The notes under the pieces are model-generated. The model did not search any database. It was not told where the DNA came from and was given only the letters and a program-made list of their open reading frames with translations. Below are positions 63,924-64,000 of a DNA stretch of 64,000 bases, one piece after another. The first letter of the stretch is position 1. The number at the start of each line of letters is the position of its first letter. The stretch is from Aquabacterium humicola (lineage in GTDB: Bacteria > Pseudomonadota > Gammaproteobacteria > Burkholderiales > Burkholderiaceae_C), in contig NZ_JARGNB010000006.1 of NCBI RefSeq assembly GCF_030167915.1, positions 352,985 to 416,984 on the forward strand, given 5' to 3'. The translations under genes were made by a program, and so were the position numbers.

Positions 63924-64000
63924 TTCCCGGGCTCGAGCGGCTCGGGGGCGCGCCGTCCATTTAGCTTCACTCGCTGCGCTCGTTTCGCACAGCGCCGGCG

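Overview
The window is a high-GC chromosomal stretch that looks like a betaproteobacterium of the order Burkholderiales (Rubrivivax/Leptothrix/Methylibium-like). This is an inference from the very strong G/C bias at third codon positions, the argB - HAD nucleotidase - slmA gene order, a phasin with a lysine/alanine-rich tail, a TRAP transporter, a bkd operon and GC-rich palindromic repeats of the kind scattered through that order. No rRNA or tRNA gene, complete insertion sequence, CRISPR array or replication origin was seen.

Region by region. 1-5.6 kb: 5' part of dusB, a small YqaA-type membrane protein, a pair of coupled small lipoproteins, an M32 carboxypeptidase, and a divergent AraC regulator/MAPEG pair. 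5.6-12.6 kb: a storage and lipid block with a patatin-like lipase, a phasin with its own intrinsic terminator, a cardiolipin-synthase-like phospholipase D lipoprotein, an exported gluzincin peptidase and a two-domain fatty acyl-CoA reductase of the Marinobacter type. 12.6-18.4 kb: an accessory island, visibly richer in A and T than its surroundings. It holds an ATPase fused to a TOPRIM-like domain next to a DNA adenine methylase, a convergent TIR-ATPase protein, a gene-poor stretch, and a broken dctP copy carrying a 133-bp internal inversion. 18.4-26.5 kb: a lipase-like lipoprotein, a GNAT enzyme, a class III cyclase/ATPase/TPR signalling protein and the intact dctPQM TRAP operon. 26.5-32.9 kb: a phloretin/DAPG-hydrolase-like enzyme divergent from a TetR regulator with palindromic sites, a haem-type GGDEF-EAL protein behind an FNR-like box, a GST-like protein and a T4-lysozyme-like enzyme overlapped by a small exported cysteine-containing protein. 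32.9-41.1 kb: a cupin, a DUF885 lipoprotein, secreted proteins of unknown role, a beta-helix protein, a HigBA-type toxin-antitoxin pair and a GNAT. 41.3-46.6 kb: a complete branched-chain 2-oxoacid dehydrogenase operon (E1 alpha, E1 beta, E2, E3), whose E3 gene carries an in-frame palindromic insertion. 46.6-54.3 kb: an exported TPR-CHAT protein, a ChaA/DmeF cation-transport pair, then argB, a nucleotidase and slmA. 54.3-63.8 kb: one long minus-strand sugar cluster. In transcription order it is sensor kinase, porin, sugar-binding protein, two permeases, an extra binding protein, an ATPase and an AGE-family sugar epimerase.

How they work together: the sugar cluster reads as sensing, outer-membrane entry, ABC import and isomerisation of a hexose. 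The bkd operon degrades branched-chain keto acids to acyl-CoAs. The acyl-CoA reductase and phasin suggest reduced-carbon storage. The best candidate for an undescribed system is the island at 12.9-17.3 kb: an ATPase-TOPRIM effector paired with a Dam-type methylase, beside a TIR-ATPase. The lysozyme-like/exported-partner pair at 31.7-32.9 kb is a second candidate conflict module.
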